Assembly (NCBI GenBank): GCA_050731755.1 | Contig: JBOHPP010000237.1 | Location: forward strand, 1 to 22,212 | Source: JBOHPP01 sp050731755 | GTDB lineage: Bacteria > Methylomirabilota > Methylomirabilia > Rokubacteriales > CSP1-6 | Direction of reading: 5' to 3' | Length of the DNA stretch: 22,212 bases | Shown: positions 19,771 through 22,212 of the stretch, piece after piece | Layout: every line of letters begins with the position of its first letter | How positions within the stretch are numbered: the stretch's first letter is position 1 | The notes under the pieces: generated by a model | What the model saw: only the letters and a program-made list of their open reading frames with translations | The model's database searches: none | Told to the model about the DNA's origin: nothing | Made by a program: the position numbers and the translations under genes

Positions 19771-20910
19771 TCAGCGGCGGAGGGCGGGGACGACCTCGCG
19801 GGCGAAGCGGTGGAGTTGCTCTTTGAACTCGCTGGGCGACAGGCCCTCAGTCCAGTGGATCATCAGTTGATCGAGGCCGGGGTAGCGCGCCTCGAACTCG
19901 CGGATCACCTCCACGGCTTGGGCCGGCGTACCGACGAGCCAGGCCTTTTGTTCGATTCCCTCCTGCAGCGTGGGCACGCGCGCGGGCGCGCCCGGCGTGC
20001 CCCAGGGGCGGCCGTCGGCGTCCGCGTAGCGTACGAAGCCGAAGGGCGCGAACCACTTGTAGCGCTCGTCGTGGGCGCGCTCCAGCCGGCGGATGGCCTC
20101 CTCGCGGCTATCGGCGAGATAGAGCCCGACACCCCAGCAGAGATCCTCGCCGAGCTGGAGCTGGCGCCCGGCGCGGGCGGCGGCGTCCCGGTAGGCGTGA
20201 AAGATCTGATCGACGATCCGCTCGCCGTTGAGCGTGACCATGCCCTTGATGCCGCGGGTGGCGATGTACTCGAGCGTCTTGCCACTGGCGATGGGCTGCC
20301 AGATCTCGACCGGACGATGGACCGGGCGCGGCACGCAGGTGAGCTCGCGCAGCTCGTAGCCCCGATAGGGCACCGCCGGCGGCAGATCGTAGTGTTTGCC
20401 CCGGTGGCTCCACGACTCCTCGTTGAAGCACTTGAGGAGCACCTCCATCTGCTCCTCGAAGAGCTCCTTGTTAGCGGCGTTGTCGAGCATGGGCGCGCCG
20501 AACGTCTCCACCTCGCGCGTGTGGTAACCCCGCCCGACCCCCATGATCACGCGCCCGTCGGTCAGGATGTCGGCGACGGCGTAGTCCTCGGCCAGACGGA
20601 TGGGATGCCACATAGGCAGAATGTTGAAGGCGCAGCCGAACTTGAGCCGCCGCGTCTGGGTGGCCAGCCAGGTCGAGAGCAGAATCAGGTTGGGAAGGAC
20701 CTCGTAGCCCTCGCGCTGGAAGTGGTGCTCGGCCATCCAGAGGCAGTAGTAACCGAGATCGTCCATCGTCCGGGAGACGTCGCGAGCCGTGAAGTACGCC
20801 TCGCCGAAGCGCTCGTTGGGATACCAGCGCTCGTCGGCCGGCGTGCCGCCCTTGCCGATGTTGTCCAGCTCGATCTGTCCCACGTAGAGCGCCGAGAACT
20901 TGGTGATCAC
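19771..20910 (-). CDS. LLM-class flavin-dependent oxidoreductase (luciferase-like)
   Basis: A 379-residue TIM-barrel flavin enzyme of the bacterial luciferase family (PF00296). Supporting segments are LGYYCLWMAEHHF (the luciferase 'W.AEHH'), LPNLILLSTWLATQTRRLKF, NILPMWHPIRLAEDYAVADI and GRVIMGVGRGYHTREVETFG (the family's 'GR...G.GRG' phosphate loop). It should use reduced FMN or F420; the sequence does not decide which. The frame extends further upstream, but the GTG at 20910 is chosen. It overlaps the SDR stop by 4 nt (GTGA), has GGAG 6-8 nt upstream and begins the conserved part (ITKFSALYVGQIEL). It is the last gene of a coupled trio with the SDR and the hydrolase. Confidence 0.9.
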   Translation of the reverse strand: MITKFSALYVGQIELDNIGKGGTPADERWYPNERFGEAYFTARDVSRTMDDLGYYCLWMAEHHFQREGYEVLPNLILLSTWLATQTRRLKFGCAFNILPMWHPIRLAEDYAVADILTDGRVIMGVGRGYHTREVETFGAPMLDNAANKELFEEQMEVLLKCFNEESWSHRGKHYDLPPAVPYRGYELRELTCVPRPVHRPVEIWQPIASGKTLEYIATRGIKGMVTLNGERIVDQIFHAYRDAAARAGRQLQLGEDLCWGVGLYLADSREEAIRRLERAHDERYKWFAPFGFVRYADADGRPWGTPGAPARVPTLQEGIEQKAWLVGTPAQAVEVIREFEARYPGLDQLMIHWTEGLSPSEFKEQLHRFAREVVPALRR

Positions 20911-21701
20911 TTCGCTCTCCAGCCCCCGTCGACCACCAGGGTGTGCCCGGTGATGTAGGCCGCCTCGTCGGAGGCCAGGAAGCACACGGCGGCGGCGATA
21001 TCGTCCACGGCTCCCCGGCGCCCCGCGGGCACCACCGCCCGCACCTGCTCGTCGCTGACGGCGATGCCTCGGTTGCTCATATCCGGCGTGCCGGGGCCGA
21101 GAATCTGCTGCGAGTGTTGGCGGAGTCCGGTCAGGATGGGTCCGGGGCACACCGCGTTCACCGTGATCCCGCGGGCCGAGTACGTCACGGCCATCTGTCG
21201 GGTCAGTCCCACGACCCCATGCTTGGCCGCCACGTAGGCAGCGCCGCCCCCCGTCCCGTTGAGCCCCGCCACCGAGGCCATGTTGACGATGCGGCCGCGG
21301 CCGCGCGGGAGCATCTCGCACAGCGCGCGCTTGCAGCCAAGGAAGACGCCGGTGAGATCGATGTCCAACACCCGGCGCCAGACCGATTCCTCCGTCTCGT
21401 CCACGTTGAAGTAGCCGTCGAGGATGCCGGCGTTGTTCACCATGATCTCGAGGGGGCCGAGCGCGGCGATGGCCTGGTCGATCGCCTTATCCAGCTCCGC
21501 GGCTCGACTCACGTCGGCCCGGAGGGCCACGGCGCGGCCGCCGTTCTTGGCGATCGACTCGGCCGTCTCCCGGGCGCCCGCCTCGTCGAGGTCCACCACC
21601 GCCACCACCGCTCCGCGCGTGCCCAGCAACTGGGCCGTGGCCCGGCCGATGCCCGAGCCGCCCCCGGTCACGACTGCCATCTTCCCTGAGATCATGCTCA
21701 T
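20907..21701 (-). CDS. SDR-family NAD(P)-dependent oxidoreductase
   Basis: A 264-residue classical short-chain dehydrogenase. The Rossmann motif TGGGSGIG is at 12-19 and Asp37 ends strand 2 (VVDLDEAG), which favours NAD(H). NNAG is at 89-92 and the catalytic residues are Ser143, Tyr156 and Lys160 (YVAAK). The typical end TGHTLVVDGGW is present. It should interconvert an alcohol and a ketone. The ATG at 21701 forms an ATGA overlap with the hydrolase stop and has GGAGGAG 8 nt upstream; a longer open frame to 21809 is ignored. Its product could feed the neighbouring flavin oxidoreductase in degrading a small organic compound, but the substrate is unknown. Confidence 0.93.
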   Translation of the reverse strand: MSMISGKMAVVTGGGSGIGRATAQLLGTRGAVVAVVDLDEAGARETAESIAKNGGRAVALRADVSRAAELDKAIDQAIAALGPLEIMVNNAGILDGYFNVDETEESVWRRVLDIDLTGVFLGCKRALCEMLPRGRGRIVNMASVAGLNGTGGGAAYVAAKHGVVGLTRQMAVTYSARGITVNAVCPGPILTGLRQHSQQILGPGTPDMSNRGIAVSDEQVRAVVPAGRRGAVDDIAAAVCFLASDEAAYITGHTLVVDGGWRAK

Positions 21702-22212
21702 GACAGGAACTCCTCCACCAGACGTGCGGTCGCGTCCGGCGACTCGTGGATCAGCATGTGGCCGCCCGGCAGCAGCTTCATCGCCGCGCCTTTGATCCGG
21801 CGCTGCCACTCTTCGGCATAGACCACCGGGTTGGCGCGGTCGGCGTCGCCCCAGAGGAGCAGCGTGGGCGCCTGAATGCGGTGCAGGCGCTTGCGCAGCC
21901 CCTTGTCGGGGATGGGCCAGACGAACTTGGCGATCGCGGAACGGCGCGCGATGGAGTCGATCAGCGCGGCCTCCTTCTCCTCATCACTCTCCGGGGGCGC
22001 CGCCCACCGCTGAGCGGCCTCTGACCCGGGATCGCTCCACAGGACGGCCGGCAGCTCGTCGGCGGGCAAGATGAGGAGATCCTCAGACGGCGCATCGTCG
22101 CGCCAGAGGCCCAGCGGGGAAACCAGCACCAGCCGGCGCGCCCGCTCGGGAAAGAGGGCCGCCAGCTCGGCCGCCGCCATACCCCCGAAGAAGTGGCCGA
22201 CGAGGTGAGCGG
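21698..22212 (-). CDS. Alpha/beta hydrolase, C-terminal part, nucleophile Ser replaced by Phe
   Basis: The C-terminal 170 residues of an alpha/beta-fold hydrolase; the N-terminus lies beyond the right edge. The nucleophile-elbow segment reads HLVGHFFGGMAAAELAAL, where the family normally has GHSxGG, so the catalytic serine position (codon 22190-22192) is Phe. The acid (APTLLLWGDADRANP) and the histidine (PGGHMLIHESP) are present, as is a helical cap (VSPLGLWRDD onward). It may be a non-hydrolytic member, or the elbow may be altered only in this strain. It overlaps the SDR start (ATGA) and is the first visible gene of the trio. Confidence 0.82.
   Translation of the reverse strand, partial: AHLVGHFFGGMAAAELAALFPERARRLVLVSPLGLWRDDAPSEDLLILPADELPAVLWSDPGSEAAQRWAAPPESDEEKEAALIDSIARRSAIAKFVWPIPDKGLRKRLHRIQAPTLLLWGDADRANPVVYAEEWQRRIKGAAMKLLPGGHMLIHESPDATARLVEEFLS

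Overview
The window is GC-rich (about two thirds G+C by eye), with short intergenic gaps and overlapping start/stop codons in gene strings. Several features suggest a soil or subsurface bacterium of the Candidatus Rokubacteria / Methylomirabilota type. These are a flavin-dependent luciferase-like oxidoreductase in a string with an SDR and an alpha/beta hydrolase, an L-2-haloacid dehalogenase, remnants of ABC-transporter binding proteins, a PCP_red-domain protein and an SLBB/ExeA-like ATPase pair. That placement is an inference from gene content; there is no marker gene such as 16S rRNA in the window.

Left part (1-9777): a minus-strand envelope string encodes an SLBB polysaccharide-export protein, an ExeA/GspA-like ATPase and the start of a proline-rich protein. 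It diverges, from a compact promoter region, from a plus-strand HtrA protease. A minus-strand group follows: a GvpL/F-like protein, a 65-residue unknown, and a cytidylate-kinase-like protein fused to a BON domain. Next come a secreted protein of unknown function, a protein made almost entirely of 18 gapless 34-residue TPRs, and a class-C beta-lactamase-type serine hydrolase.

Middle part (9778-15995): gene-poor and eroded. It holds a BON lipoprotein, an 87-residue protein with two identical-spacing zinc-finger modules, a tRNA-Thr(CGT), a five-helix membrane protein ending in a VWA domain, and a Cache sensor that ends in a coiled coil. Between them lie recognisable fragments of at least four dead genes: an NMT1-like binding protein, a sigma-54 activator, a zinc-ribbon protein and a LivK-like binding protein. 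This is the only clearly accessory stretch.

Right part (15996-22212): compact again. A GYD protein precedes a zinc-ribbon/PCP_red protein coupled to an HU protein, then a D-Ala-D-Ala carboxypeptidase followed after 1 nt by the haloacid dehalogenase. After a cluster of hairpins the minus strand carries a cupin, a 52-residue SWIB-like miniprotein, and a translationally coupled catabolic-looking trio (alpha/beta hydrolase, SDR, LLM-class oxidoreductase).

The most general observation is that at least three genes have a good -10 hexamer ending only 8-9 nt before the start codon, which implies leaderless mRNAs. Other genes (HtrA, GYD, cupin, SWIB-like, serine hydrolase) have ordinary Shine-Dalgarno leaders.
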